Source: Bacillus manliponensis (GTDB lineage: Bacteria > Bacillota > Bacilli > Bacillales > Bacillaceae_G). From it: DNA of 64,000 nucleotides. The stretch spans positions 78,593 through 142,592 of the forward strand of contig NZ_JOTN01000011.1 of assembly GCF_000712595.1 (NCBI RefSeq). The letters run 5' to 3'. Position 1 is the stretch's first letter; each line of letters starts with the position of its first letter. Made by a program: the position numbers and the translations under genes. Shown here in pieces: positions 10,274-18,578 of the stretch. The notes under the pieces were generated by a model that saw nothing but the letters and a program-made list of their open reading frames with translations, did no database searches and was not told the origin of the DNA.

Positions 10274-10369
10274 CTATCCATTCCACCATTTTATAATTAA
10301 CAAAATAACAATTATCCAAAATGGAGCGACAAGTAATAAACCAAACAAACAGCCTTTGAAAAATTTCAT
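10274..10369 (-). CDS. Very small single-pass membrane protein (31 residues)
   Basis: The frame encodes MKFFKGCLFG, then a hydrophobic helix of about 18 residues (LLLVAPFWIIVILLIIK), then WWNG. ATG 10369 follows GAGGGA at a proper distance and a terminator lies just downstream, so the unit looks like a real gene despite its size. The function is unknown. A basic N-terminus and one helix suggest an inner-membrane microprotein. Confidence 0.6.
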   Translation of the reverse strand: MKFFKGCLFGLLLVAPFWIIVILLIIKWWNG

Positions 10370-10452
10370 GTGATTCCCTCATCTACCTATTATGTATCAT
10401 AAAACAACTTATGTAGCGGCCACTAGAGCGAATTCCACAATGATTTTCATTT

Positions 10453-10866
10453 CTACTTTGTCATTGCATGTTCTACTTTAATGCAACGATCCATAATAAC
10501 AGTATGTCCTTTTTCTTTTAAAAATTGGTATGTCTCTTCATCTTGTACGCCTGACTGCGCCCAAAATACATCTGCGTCTATTAACACAAACTCTTTCGCT
10601 ACATCCATTAAAAACTCTGAACGACGAAATACGTTCACGATATCAACATGTTCTGTAATTTCTTCTAATGATTTTACTGCTTTTTCTCCTAATACTGCGT
10701 CTACTTTCGGATTCACAGGAATAATGCGATAACCAGCATCTTGCATCGCTTTTGATACCATATATGATGTACGTTCTGGATTATCCGATAACCCAACAAC
10801 TGCAATCGTTTTGCTTTCCTTTAAAATTCCACCAATTTCCGAACGAGTTGGATTTGTAATTGTCAT
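10453..10866 (-). CDS. yneT: CoA-binding domain protein (YneT type)
   Basis: This 137-residue cytosolic protein has a Rossmann-like CoA_binding_2 domain: an N-terminal VVGLSDNPERTSYMVSKAMQ nucleotide loop, then IIPVNPK and a C-terminal WAQSG. It binds CoA or a related nucleotide in the few studied members; its role is unclear. The order yneT-parE-parC is the B. subtilis order. ATG 10866 follows AGGAGGGG. Confidence 0.88.
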   Translation of the reverse strand: MTITNPTRSEIGGILKESKTIAVVGLSDNPERTSYMVSKAMQDAGYRIIPVNPKVDAVLGEKAVKSLEEITEHVDIVNVFRRSEFLMDVAKEFVLIDADVFWAQSGVQDEETYQFLKEKGHTVIMDRCIKVEHAMTK

Positions 10867-10900
10867 ATGTAACCCCTCCTATCTTTTCAGTATAGCCGAT

Positions 10901-10937
10901 AAAGAAAGTCTCTTTCAATATGAAAGAGACTTTCTTT
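10901..10937 (-). terminator. Terminator of the HtrA-type protease gene
   Basis: The 17-base stem AAAGAAAGTCTCTTTCA/TGAAAGAGACTTTCTTT (10901-10917 with 10921-10937) lies directly after the stop codon. Confidence 0.85.
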
Positions 10938-10938
10938 A

Positions 10939-12159
10939 TTAATTAGAATTTGATGTTAACGTTACAGTCTTCTCCATCTTTTCACCATTTCGGTATAATG
11001 TTACTGTCATTTTTTCGCCAACTTTTTTCTTTTCATATAAATATTTGCGGAATCCTATCTCATCTTCTACTTTCTGCCCATCGAGCTCTGTAATAATATC
11101 ATATTGCTCAATCCCTGCTTTTTCAGCTGGAGACATCGGTGTTACTTGAGCAACCATAATACCACTTGTTACATCTTTTGGTACTTTTAACTGTTCTAAA
11201 CCAACAGCTGGAATTTGGTCAATACTGCGATAACTTACTCCCATAAATGGACGCTGCACTTCTCCGAATTGTTCTAGTGAATCCAATACTGGCTTCGCCA
11301 CATTAATTGGAATTGCAAAACCAATTCCTTCTACTTCTTGCTGCGCAATTTTACTAGAATTAATCCCGATTACTTCACCATTTTCATTAAACAATGCGCC
11401 TCCGCTATTACCTGGGTTAATGGCAGCATCTGTTTGAATAACTTGTGCTTGCCAATCTGGTTGTTTATCTCCATTTATATCAACAGGAATTTCACGATCT
11501 TTACTACTAATGATCCCTTCTGTCACACTGCCATCAAACCCTAATGGATTTCCAATTGCAATCGCTGATTCTCCCGCGCGAATTTTATCAGAATCACCTA
11601 ACGTAGCTACTTTCGTTACATGTTCGCCATCAATTTCAATAACAGCTAAATCTAACCACGGATCTTTTCCTACTATTTCAGCAGGGACAACCGTTCCGTC
11701 ACTTAACTTAACTTGCAATTTATTTGCACCGTCAACGACGTGATTATTTGTAACAATAAGAGCTTTATTTCCAACTTTTTTATAAATGACACCCGATCCC
11801 GTTCCCGCTTGCGCTTCCTCTACTTGCATCGTAAATGGATCTGCGTTTTGCTGGAAGTTCATGACGCCAACTACTGCTTCTTTTGCTCCTTCGATCATCC
11901 CTGGAAGGTCTGTTGCCCCTTTCGTTTTGTTTACAACTGGAACAACCGTCCCTTCCACTTGTTGATTTCCTTTTGAAAGAATTCCTGTTCCATCCGTCCA
12001 CGGCATGTAGGGAGCTACGAAAGTAATTGTTACTGCTCCGATAACTGCACCAACAAATCCTGAAAAGAAATAACCTTTTTTCCCTCGCTGTTTCACCGTT
12101 TCCGTTCTGCTTTCTACTTGATTATTTTCATTCATATTTGGTCCATCATAATATCCCAT
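10939..12159 (-). CDS. HtrA-like membrane-anchored serine protease (DegP family)
   Basis: This 406-residue protein should degrade misfolded secreted proteins at the outer face of the membrane. It has a cytosolic N-terminus (1-30), one membrane anchor (about 31-50), a linker, a trypsin-like domain with catalytic H140 (TNNHVVDGA), D170 (DLAVIEI) and S252 (GNSGGAL), and a C-terminal PDZ domain ending in YRNGEKMEKTVTL. ATG 12159 has AGGAGA upstream; the frame to 12183 does not. It matches B. subtilis HtrA/HtrB/YyxA in length and layout; which orthologue is not decidable here. A response regulator gene lies immediately upstream and may control it. Confidence 0.92.
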   Translation of the reverse strand: MGYYDGPNMNENNQVESRTETVKQRGKKGYFFSGFVGAVIGAVTITFVAPYMPWTDGTGILSKGNQQVEGTVVPVVNKTKGATDLPGMIEGAKEAVVGVMNFQQNADPFTMQVEEAQAGTGSGVIYKKVGNKALIVTNNHVVDGANKLQVKLSDGTVVPAEIVGKDPWLDLAVIEIDGEHVTKVATLGDSDKIRAGESAIAIGNPLGFDGSVTEGIISSKDREIPVDINGDKQPDWQAQVIQTDAAINPGNSGGALFNENGEVIGINSSKIAQQEVEGIGFAIPINVAKPVLDSLEQFGEVQRPFMGVSYRSIDQIPAVGLEQLKVPKDVTSGIMVAQVTPMSPAEKAGIEQYDIITELDGQKVEDEIGFRKYLYEKKKVGEKMTVTLYRNGEKMEKTVTLTSNSN

Positions 12160-12221
12160 AATTCGTATCTCCTCTCGTCTCAATTTGTACTTTTAGTATA
12201 GTCACACTTTGTGTCCTTCTT

Positions 12222-12237
12222 GTGAACTCATCGTGAA
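12222..12237. promoter_or_regulatory. Direct repeat upstream of htrA-like gene, candidate response-regulator site
   Basis: GTGAA occurs at 12222-12226 and again at 12233-12237, exactly 11 bases apart, as expected for tandem sites of an OmpR-type regulator. It lies 63-78 bases upstream of the protease start. The regulator gene is next door. Binding is inference. Confidence 0.35.
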
Positions 12238-12310
12238 ATCTAGTTAAAAAAATGTACATTACATTCACTTTAGACAAGAACAGTAAAAATTTTACGCTCT
12301 TCAAGCAGTT

Positions 12311-12988
12311 TTACTCCTCAAATTTATAACCAACACGAATAACTGTACCAATGTGCTTTGCTTTTTCACCAAGCTTATTACGCAATTTTTTTATATGAGT
12401 GTCTACAGTTCGATCATCACCAAAGTAGTCATATCCCCATAGCTGATCGAGTAAATGTTGTCTTGATAATACAATTCCTCTATTCTCCATTAAGTAAAGA
12501 AGAAGTTCAAATTCTTTATGCGTTAACACAATTTCTTCCCCGTCCACCATAACAGTACGTGATAAACGATTTACATCAATTCCTGCGATTGAAAGTGTAT
12601 TTTCTTCAGCTTGTCCAACTACACCTTCCGCACGCTTTAATAGTGTTTTCGCACGTGCCACTAACACTTTTGGACTAAACGGCTTCGTCACATATTCATC
12701 CGCACCAAGCTCAAATCCTAATAATGTATCATCTTCATCAGAGCGTGCTGTCAGCATAATAATTGGCACCGCTGATTCTTTTCGAATACGACGACAAACA
12801 GACCAGCCATCGATTTCTGGTAACATAATATCTAAAATAATTAAATCAATTGTATGTTCAGCAAATAATTGCAATGCTTGCTTGCCGTCTTCAGCTTCCA
12901 CTACTTCAAAGCCTTCGTTACGAAAATAATTACTTACAATTTCTCGTAATCTTTGTTCATCTTCCACGAGCAATACTGTTTTATTCAT
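12311..12988 (-). CDS. OmpR/PhoB-family response regulator
   Basis: The product is a 225-residue two-component regulator. The receiver domain (1-115) has acidic residues E9/D10, phospho-acceptor D53 (LIILDIMLPE) and conserved K102 (VTKPFSP). The winged-helix domain (about 130-225) ends with TVDTHIKKLRNKLG and GYKFEE. No histidine kinase gene is adjacent, so it is an orphan here. The start at 12988 follows GGCGGGG, 14 bases after the nrdG stop, so it is probably transcribed with nrdD-nrdG, which is unusual. It also faces the htrA-like gene, a classic target of such regulators. Confidence 0.93.
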   Translation of the reverse strand: MNKTVLLVEDEQRLREIVSNYFRNEGFEVVEAEDGKQALQLFAEHTIDLIILDIMLPEIDGWSVCRRIRKESAVPIIMLTARSDEDDTLLGFELGADEYVTKPFSPKVLVARAKTLLKRAEGVVGQAEENTLSIAGIDVNRLSRTVMVDGEEIVLTHKEFELLLYLMENRGIVLSRQHLLDQLWGYDYFGDDRTVDTHIKKLRNKLGEKAKHIGTVIRVGYKFEE

Positions 12989-13002
12989 CCTACCCCGCCT
13001 TT

Positions 13003-13455
13003 TCACTCTTTCAATCGAATTATACGTTGGTTCGAACTACCTCGAAATGGAAGTGTTACATCCCTATTTTCTAGTTCAAATCTTCCATCAACTAATACAT
13101 CTGTATAATGTAACAACTCTATCATATCATTATTTTGTGAGCGTTGTATCTCTTCTAACGTATAACCAGTGTAAATCCATAAATTCTTTCCGCTTTCCTT
13201 TACCGCTTTCGCGACTACTTTCACTTCCCTAGCTTGAAAGAAAGGATCTCCACCTGAAAATGTGACATCAGCAACGGGATTCTTTTCAATCTCTTTTATT
13301 ATTTCACAACATGTCATTTCCGTCCCGTTCTTTATATTCCATGACTGCGGATTATGACATCCTTTGCAACGATGCGAACAACCGGAAAAAAAGACGACTG
13401 TTCGAAGTCCTTCTCCATCTACTACGCTATCATGTACAATGTTCATCACCTTCAT
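13003..13455 (-). CDS. nrdG: Anaerobic ribonucleotide reductase activating protein
   Basis: This 150-residue radical-SAM enzyme makes the glycyl radical on NrdD. The 4Fe-4S cysteines are in the family's CxxxCxxC form (GCSHRCKGC, residues about 25-33), followed by the SAM-binding TFSGGDPF. The start ATG 13455 overlaps the nrdD stop by four bases, so the pair is translationally coupled. Confidence 0.95.
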   Translation of the reverse strand: MKVMNIVHDSVVDGEGLRTVVFFSGCSHRCKGCHNPQSWNIKNGTEMTCCEIIKEIEKNPVADVTFSGGDPFFQAREVKVVAKAVKESGKNLWIYTGYTLEEIQRSQNNDMIELLHYTDVLVDGRFELENRDVTLPFRGSSNQRIIRLKE

Positions 13456-15299
13456 ATATGATTCACTCGATCCTCTTCTTCATTTCTCTTAGCGTCATTC
13501 CATTTTGACATGTCCCCAACGAGATAACCGGTAATGCGACGAATTCTTTCTATTTTTTCTTCTTCATCATTTCCACAGTTTGGACATTCCACATTAAGAA
13601 TACCGCTATACCCACAGCACTTACAGCGATCAACAGGATGATTCATAGAACCGTAACCAACCTCATACCGCACCATTGTTTTTACAATTTGTTCTAATGC
13701 CTTTAGATTATGCACAGCTGCACCACCTAACTCGATATACGTAATATGTCCCCCGTTACATAAAGAATGAAACGGCCCTTCTAATCGAATTTTATCGATT
13801 ATTTTTATTGGATAATAGACAGGAACATGGAACGAATTTGTATAATACTTTCGATCTGTCACACCTCTTATCTCTCCAAACGTAGCACGGTCGTTCTTAA
13901 CAAATTTTCCTGATAATCCTTCAGCCGGTGTGGCAATGAGTGAAAAATTCAAATTATATTTTTCAGTCGCCTCATCCATTTTTCTTCTCATATATGTGAT
14001 AATTTCATATCCAAGTTTCCATGACTCCTCATCTTCACCTTGATGTTTTCCAGTCAAAGCGACTAAACATTCAGCAAGTCCGATAAAACCAATGCTAAGT
14101 GTTCCTTGTTTTAAAATCTCTTCTACATAATCTTCACTCTGTAACTGTTCTCCTCCACGCCAAACGCCTTGTGAATATAAAAACGAAAAGTCTCTCGCCC
14201 TTTTCTTCGATTGGTAGAAAAAACGCTCTAACAATTGTTCTATTGCAATATCTATATAATGATGTAACGCCTTGAAAAATTCCTTCTTTTCCCTATACAT
14301 TAACGCTAATTTAACAAGGTTAATAGAAGTAAACGATAAATTCCCTCTTCCAACTCCCGTTTCTTCTCCATTTACATTCGACATAACCCTTGTACGGCAC
14401 CCCATGTAACACACCTCACTTTCATGTCTACCATCGTAGTGAGCAGCATTAAATGATGCATCTAAAAACGAAAAGTTTGGAAATAACCGCTTAGCTGTCG
14501 TTTCTAACGCGAGCTGAAATAAATCATAATTCGGATCTTCTTTTTCAAAATTAACTCCTTTTTTCATCTTAAAAATTTGAATCGGAAAAATCGGTGTCTC
14601 TCCCTTTCCTAATCCAGCCTGCGTTGCCTTTAGTAATTGTCTTATTAACAATCTCCCTTCTTTTGTTATATCTGTCCCATAATTAATTGAAATAAACGGG
14701 ACTTGTCCTCCTCCTCGGCTATGCATACTATTACAATTATGAATAAATGCTTCACAAGCTTGATACGTGTCCATTTCTGTTTCGTTCCACGCAAAATGTT
14801 CTATTTCCTCTTTTGCTAAAGGATAAGCCCCCAGACGCTTTATATGTCCTTCATATGTTCTTTTTACATACGGTGCTATATCTACATCAAACATTGCAAA
14901 CGATTGTCCACCATGCTGCATATTTTGATTCGCTTGGAAAATAATCGCTGCAAGCGCTAAAGCACTTTTAATATTTTGTGGCGGACGCATATAACCATGT
15001 CCTGTATGAAAACCACTTTGTAATAATTGTCCGAGTGGAATTTGCGAACATGTTGTTGTTCCAGTTGCGTAAAAATCTAAATCATGCGGATATAAAATAT
15101 TTTGCGCTATCGCTTCTTTTGTTTGTTCAGATAATAGCTGCTCTATCGCATAAAATTTTGCACTTTCTGATGCAAAACTTCCCATCATTCCCATCGGTGA
15201 TCTTCCATCAACATTTGCATTTTCTTGCATTACATCTTGTTCATTTCCTTTTACAATCGTCGAAAACATCGTCCATAACTCCTCAAATTTCCTCATCAT
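13452..15299 (-). CDS. nrdD: Anaerobic (class III) ribonucleoside-triphosphate reductase
   Basis: The enzyme reduces NTPs to dNTPs without oxygen, using a glycyl radical. The C-terminal radical loop is RITGYLVGD, and a zinc site of two CxxC pairs (CKCCG, CPNCG) lies just before it. At 615 residues it is shorter than the roughly 710-residue E. coli enzyme, and no N-terminal ATP-cone is visible. Two ATGs (15299 and 15296) follow GAGGTG; the second has the better spacing. The operon continues into nrdG and a response regulator. Confidence 0.95.
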   Translation of the reverse strand: MMRKFEELWTMFSTIVKGNEQDVMQENANVDGRSPMGMMGSFASESAKFYAIEQLLSEQTKEAIAQNILYPHDLDFYATGTTTCSQIPLGQLLQSGFHTGHGYMRPPQNIKSALALAAIIFQANQNMQHGGQSFAMFDVDIAPYVKRTYEGHIKRLGAYPLAKEEIEHFAWNETEMDTYQACEAFIHNCNSMHSRGGGQVPFISINYGTDITKEGRLLIRQLLKATQAGLGKGETPIFPIQIFKMKKGVNFEKEDPNYDLFQLALETTAKRLFPNFSFLDASFNAAHYDGRHESEVCYMGCRTRVMSNVNGEETGVGRGNLSFTSINLVKLALMYREKKEFFKALHHYIDIAIEQLLERFFYQSKKRARDFSFLYSQGVWRGGEQLQSEDYVEEILKQGTLSIGFIGLAECLVALTGKHQGEDEESWKLGYEIITYMRRKMDEATEKYNLNFSLIATPAEGLSGKFVKNDRATFGEIRGVTDRKYYTNSFHVPVYYPIKIIDKIRLEGPFHSLCNGGHITYIELGGAAVHNLKALEQIVKTMVRYEVGYGSMNHPVDRCKCCGYSGILNVECPNCGNDEEEKIERIRRITGYLVGDMSKWNDAKRNEEEDRVNHI

Positions 15300-15369
15300 C
15301 TACACCTCTAACCACATATAGTTTATATACAAAGAAAACTATACAATATGTAGACGCTTTTCATTTGTG

Positions 15370-15386
15370 AAGAATGTAACATTCTT
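15370..15386. promoter_or_regulatory. 17-base palindrome between nrdD and plsY
   Basis: AAGAATGT-A-ACATTCTT is symmetrical about position 15378 and is framed by two TTGTGAA copies (15365-15371 and 15385-15391). It lies 71-87 bases upstream of nrdD, in the spacer shared with plsY. It could be an operator for anaerobic induction, but it matches no consensus that I can name with confidence. Confidence 0.4.
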
Positions 15387-15452
15387 GTGAAAGTTTCTTT
15401 CATACGATGTAAATACATCCACTAAAAAAACAATGTGAATGATATAACTTTG

Positions 15453-15461
15453 TGCTATAAT
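15453..15461 (+). promoter_or_regulatory. Extended -10 promoter of plsY
   Basis: TGCTATAAT gives an extended -10 element (TGn plus TATAAT at 15456-15461), 60 bases before the plsY start. No good -35 is needed or seen. Confidence 0.6.
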
Positions 15462-15520
15462 AAACAGGAAAAACTCTTTTTACCCTTTATCAACACATTT
15501 GTATAAAGGAGACTGAACTT

Positions 15521-16120
15521 ATGCTTACATATATTTTAATTATCGTTGCCTATTTACTTGGCTCAATTCCATTTGCACTAGTAGTGGGGAAAATCGGTTA
15601 TGGAATTGACATTCGTGAGCACGGCAGCGGAAATTTAGGCGGAACAAATACGTTTCGTACATTAGGGAAAAAAGCAGGATTTATCGTAACAATTGCTGAT
15701 ATTTTAAAAGGAACGTTAGCAACAGCTCTTCCTTTTCTATTTAATCTTGATATCCATCCACTTTGGTTTGGTTTAGCGGCTGTAGTCGGTCACGTATATC
15801 CAATTTTTGCAAAGTTCCGTGGTGGAAAAGCTGTTGCAACTTCAGCAGGTGTTGTACTAGGCTATACCCCGCTTATTTTCTTATTGTTAGCAGCGGTCTT
15901 TTTTGGCTTTCTCTTTACAACAAGATACGTATCTTTATCATCGATGATTACAGCAGTTGCTGCAGTAATTGCCGCTATTGTTTTCAAAGGAACAGATACA
16001 TTCTACCTTGTTGCAATCTGCATATTAGCTGCCATTGTCATTTACAGACACCGCGCTAACATTGGACGTATTATAAATAAGACAGAGCCAAAAGCTAATT
16101 TGACAAAAAAACATAAGTAA
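15521..16120 (+). CDS. plsY: Acyl-phosphate:glycerol-3-phosphate acyltransferase
   Basis: This 199-residue integral membrane enzyme moves an acyl group from acyl-phosphate (made by PlsX) to glycerol-3-phosphate, the first step of phospholipid synthesis. The active-site motif [15 protein letters not shown] (about residues 36-50) and the loop FRGGKAVAT are those of the family, and five hydrophobic segments are visible. ATG 15521 follows AAAGGAG. It corresponds to B. subtilis yneS and lies, as there, near yneR and yneP. Confidence 0.95.
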   Translation: MLTYILIIVAYLLGSIPFALVVGKIGYGIDIREHGSGNLGGTNTFRTLGKKAGFIVTIADILKGTLATALPFLFNLDIHPLWFGLAAVVGHVYPIFAKFRGGKAVATSAGVVLGYTPLIFLLLAAVFFGFLFTTRYVSLSSMITAVAAVIAAIVFKGTDTFYLVAICILAAIVIYRHRANIGRIINKTEPKANLTKKHK

Positions 16121-16135
16121 ACAGCAATTGACCTC

Positions 16136-16191
16136 ATAACGCAAAAAGAAAACGCAAAGCATATAAATGGCGTCTTTTTGCGTTATTTTTT
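16136..16191 (+). terminator. Terminator of plsY
   Basis: The stem ATAACGCAAAAAGA/TCTTTTTGCGTTAT (16136-16149 with 16173-16186) is followed by a T run. Confidence 0.75.
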
Positions 16192-16229
16192 ATACTTAAA
16201 GAAAAAGAATTCATCTGGAGGAATACATA

Positions 16230-16520
16230 ATGAACTTATCAGTATCAAAAGAAGCAGCAAATTGGTATAAAGAAGAACTGTTACTACAAGATGGAGACTT
16301 CATTCGCTTCTTCGTTCAATACGGCGGATGTAGCACTGTACAAAAAGGATTGTCACTTGGTCTTCGTAAAGATGCGCCGATGAATGCTTGTGCACAAACA
16401 AGCGAAAGTGGCATTACATTCTTTATTGAAGGCGATGATGAGTGGTACTTTGATGGACATAATTTATCCGTTACTTTTAACGAAGGAGACGAATCTCCGC
16501 AGTTCCATTACGAAAAATAA
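16230..16520 (+). CDS. yneR: HesB-like protein (YneR family)
   Basis: This 96-residue protein has the iron-sulfur biosynthesis-like fold of the HesB/IscA superfamily (FIRFFVQYGGCSTVQKG), but it keeps only C34 and C55 rather than the three cysteines of IscA scaffolds. It may therefore not carry a cluster. ATG 16230 follows GGAGGA. The neighbours plsY and yneP are as in B. subtilis. Confidence 0.88.
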   Translation: MNLSVSKEAANWYKEELLLQDGDFIRFFVQYGGCSTVQKGLSLGLRKDAPMNACAQTSESGITFFIEGDDEWYFDGHNLSVTFNEGDESPQFHYEK

Positions 16521-16523
16521 AAA

Positions 16524-16550
16524 ATGAGCAGCTGAGGCTGCTCGTTTTTT
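16524..16550. terminator. Bidirectional terminator between yneR and yneP
   Basis: The stem GAGCAGC/GCTGCTC (16526-16532 with 16537-16543) is flanked by an A run and a T run. Confidence 0.75.
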
Positions 16551-16968
16551 ATTGTTTCTTTATTTTCTCATATGTTTCATACCATTTCGGATACATCTTC
16601 TTAAATGAGATTGGACGGAAGTTTTCTTTTTTCACGCAAATATTTGTCGTCTCTGCAGTTACACAAAGCTCACCATCACCATTGTAAATTTCATATCCAT
16701 ATACAACGCGCACAGGATTTACACTATGTACCCATGTTTTCACAATTGCTTTTTCTCCATACCTCATTGCTTTACGGTATGTAATTTGTAAATCTAATAC
16801 TGGTGATACAATTCCATCATTCTCCATCTCAACGTAGGAAAATCCTAATTCACGAATTAATTGTGTGCGACCAAGTTCAAGCCATACTAAATAATTAGCA
16901 TGGTATACGACACCCATTTGGTCTGTTTCTGCATAACGGATATCGATTTCGTGTTCTGCTACAAACAT
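16549..16968 (-). CDS. yneP: Acyl-CoA thioesterase, 4HBT/YbgC family (YneP)
   Basis: This 139-residue hot-dog-fold enzyme would hydrolyse short- or medium-chain acyl-CoA. The family motif ETDQMGVVYHANYLVWLE (about residues 15-32) includes the catalytic aspartate. ATG 16968 follows GGGAGC. The gene is convergent with yneR. Confidence 0.9.
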   Translation of the reverse strand: MFVAEHEIDIRYAETDQMGVVYHANYLVWLELGRTQLIRELGFSYVEMENDGIVSPVLDLQITYRKAMRYGEKAIVKTWVHSVNPVRVVYGYEIYNGDGELCVTAETTNICVKKENFRPISFKKMYPKWYETYEKIKKQ

Positions 16969-17139
16969 TTCTCTAGCTCCCTTTCACCTATGTTTCTTTC
17001 CCATATCTTTCATCATAATACAGCAACTCATAAAAGGAAAATAAGAGCCATTCCTCTTTTTATATAAAAAAAACAAAAAATAATTACTATGTATAGCTTC
17101 AACCCCTTGTTTCATACAAACAATTCCAATCATAAGAAA

Positions 17140-17168
17140 AAAAGACTGACAATTGCCAGCCTTTTTTC
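17140..17168 (-). terminator. Probable terminator of tlp
   Basis: An imperfect stem (AGGCTGGC/GACTGACA region, 17144-17163) is followed by a long T run on the minus strand. Confidence 0.5.
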
Positions 17169-17186
17169 CTTTCCTTACGTAACATT

Positions 17187-17411
17187 TTACTTTCGATATT
17201 GACTCTCTTCTTTTATTTCCGCTTTCATTTTTTGTATACTTTCTAAGCGATGTTCATTTTTCGCTTCAATTGCTGCACAATCTTGCTCACTTGAATGCGG
17301 AATAGCTGCTTTTGCATCATGAATGTTGTCAATTGTATTTTGCACCATCTCTTGTAACTTTTCAGCGTTATCACTACGATCATCTGGATTTGCTTTATAA
17401 TGCTCCGCCAC
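17187..17411 (-). CDS. tlp: Small acid-soluble spore protein Tlp
   Basis: This 74-residue spore protein matches Tlp (PNPDDRSDN-type motif: [20 protein letters not shown]). It is made in the forespore. The start is GTG 17411, directly after AAGGAGGGAAAGAAA; the longer frame to 17480 would have to run through the upstream terminator. It follows sspN, as in the B. subtilis sspN-tlp operon. Confidence 0.92.
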   Translation of the reverse strand: MAEHYKANPDDRSDNAEKLQEMVQNTIDNIHDAKAAIPHSSEQDCAAIEAKNEHRLESIQKMKAEIKEESQYRK

Positions 17412-17478
17412 TTTCTTTCCCTCCTTTATAAAAGTTACACACAATGCTAGTGTTTGAAAAACAGTACACATTATGTAC

Positions 17479-17510
17479 AAAAAAGGAGAATGCTAACATT
17501 CTCCTTTTTT
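17479..17510 (-). terminator. Hairpin between sspN and tlp
   Basis: The stem AAAAAAGGAGAATG/CATTCTCCTTTTTT touches the sspN stop codon. It probably limits read-through into tlp, giving more sspN than tlp message. Confidence 0.75.
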
Positions 17511-17644
17511 TAACCGTTATCAACAATTGGTTGTTTTCCTGTTTGATCTTGCATTTGCTTCCCTTTATTCCCACCAGCTTTTTTCGACTGTGTTCCAATC
17601 TGATTTGGTGCAAAATCTTTTGAATTCTTTTTTGGATTACCCAT
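17510..17644 (-). CDS. sspN: Small acid-soluble spore protein N
   Basis: This 44-residue forespore protein ([20 protein letters not shown]) has the sequence pattern of SspN. ATG 17644 has AAAGGAGGCGAT upstream at a good distance. It is the first gene of sspN-tlp. Confidence 0.92.
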   Translation of the reverse strand: MGNPKKNSKDFAPNQIGTQSKKAGGNKGKQMQDQTGKQPIVDNG

Positions 17645-17661
17645 AAATATATCGCCTCCTT

Positions 17662-17684
17662 TCGATTAGTATCATACTAATCGA
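17662..17684. promoter_or_regulatory. Perfect 23-base palindrome just upstream of the sspN ribosome binding site
   Basis: TCGATTAGTAT-C-ATACTAATCGA has 11-base arms. It lies between the fbpB-like stop and the sspN ribosome binding site and lacks a T tail on the minus strand, so it is more likely an operator or a 5' UTR hairpin than a terminator. Confidence 0.45.
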
Positions 17685-17689
17685 AAAGA

Positions 17690-17833
17690 CTATTCAGCTT
17701 GTTTGAAAAGCTGCATTTCATATCTCTTTTCAATACGTTCTTCTATCCGTTCAATTGCATCACGATCGCTTAGTAATTGCCTTTTATTCTCCCTCACAAG
17801 CTCTTCAAATGTTTTTCGTCGATTTCTTCTCAT
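17690..17833 (-). CDS. FbpB-family small basic protein
   Basis: This 47-residue protein has a basic N-terminus and a charged helix (TFEELVRENKRQLLSDRDAI). The pattern matches the FbpB family, small proteins that in B. subtilis assist the iron-sparing small RNA FsrA. No Fur box is apparent upstream, so iron control is unproven for this paralogue. ATG 17833 follows AAAGGGTG. Confidence 0.7.
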   Translation of the reverse strand: MRRNRRKTFEELVRENKRQLLSDRDAIERIEERIEKRYEMQLFKQAE

Positions 17834-17925
17834 TATGTGTTCACCCTTTCTCTGTCTTATTATGTAGTATGAGCAAATTCCAAAAACCTTAATCGGATTT
17901 ATTAGAAAATTTTAAGAAATAAAAA

Positions 17926-17952
17926 ACAAGCAAGGATTCTTACCTCGCTTGT
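17926..17952 (-). terminator. Terminator of the thioredoxin-like gene
   Basis: The stem ACAAGCGAGG/CCTTGCTTGT (one mismatch) is followed by a long T run on the minus strand. Confidence 0.75.
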
Positions 17953-17959
17953 CAAAAAG

Positions 17960-18532
17960 TCACTTTACATTTTTAATCCTCTTTTCCATTTCCTTTACAG
18001 TCATTGGCCCAACAAATTTTTCCCGAACAACTCCTTTTGTATCAATAAAAAAAGAAGTTGGTATTGTGATGACTTTATATGTCGTTGTAACCGTTATATC
18101 TTTATCGAGCAAAATCGGAAACGTAATTCCCCACTCCTGTGCAAACTGTTTTACTTTCTCTTCTCCACCCGCACCTTCAGAAGCAGTATAATTCACAGCT
18201 AACACTTCTACATCACCTTTATGTTTTTGATAAAACGTCTCCATATCTGGCATTTCTTGTTTACAAGGACCACACCACGTTGCCCAAAAATTTAAAATAA
18301 CTTTCTTCCCTTGTAAGTCTGATAATTTTACAGCCGTTCCATCTAATGTTGTTAACTCAAAATCAGGTGCCGCTCTACCCACTTCAATACCATTTCTCGC
18401 AATTACATCTTTCACTTGTTCATTTTGCTGCGTGGACTTCGGAGCAACCTTGTTTTCTTTACCAAACTGTTCATATAGAGCATATCCAGTTAAACTTAAT
18501 AATACGATAATAATTGTCAATTTACGCCACAT
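17960..18532 (-). CDS. yneN: Membrane-anchored thiol-disulfide oxidoreductase (YneN/ResA-like)
   Basis: This 190-residue thioredoxin-fold protein is anchored by an N-terminal segment (residues 4-22), with the catalytic domain outside the membrane. The redox motif WCGPC sits in FWATWCGPCKQEMPDM (about residue 80), as in ResA, StoA and TlpA. It probably reduces disulfides during cytochrome c or spore-wall assembly. Its place next to aconitase is that of B. subtilis yneN. ccdA and ccdC, which supply electrons to such proteins, lie 30 kb away in this window. Confidence 0.9.
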   Translation of the reverse strand: MWRKLTIIIVLLSLTGYALYEQFGKENKVAPKSTQQNEQVKDVIARNGIEVGRAAPDFELTTLDGTAVKLSDLQGKKVILNFWATWCGPCKQEMPDMETFYQKHKGDVEVLAVNYTASEGAGGEEKVKQFAQEWGITFPILLDKDITVTTTYKVITIPTSFFIDTKGVVREKFVGPMTVKEMEKRIKNVK

Positions 18533-18578
18533 GTAACATCAGTCCTTATCATTTATCTCCACTTGTTCAATAGTTAGC

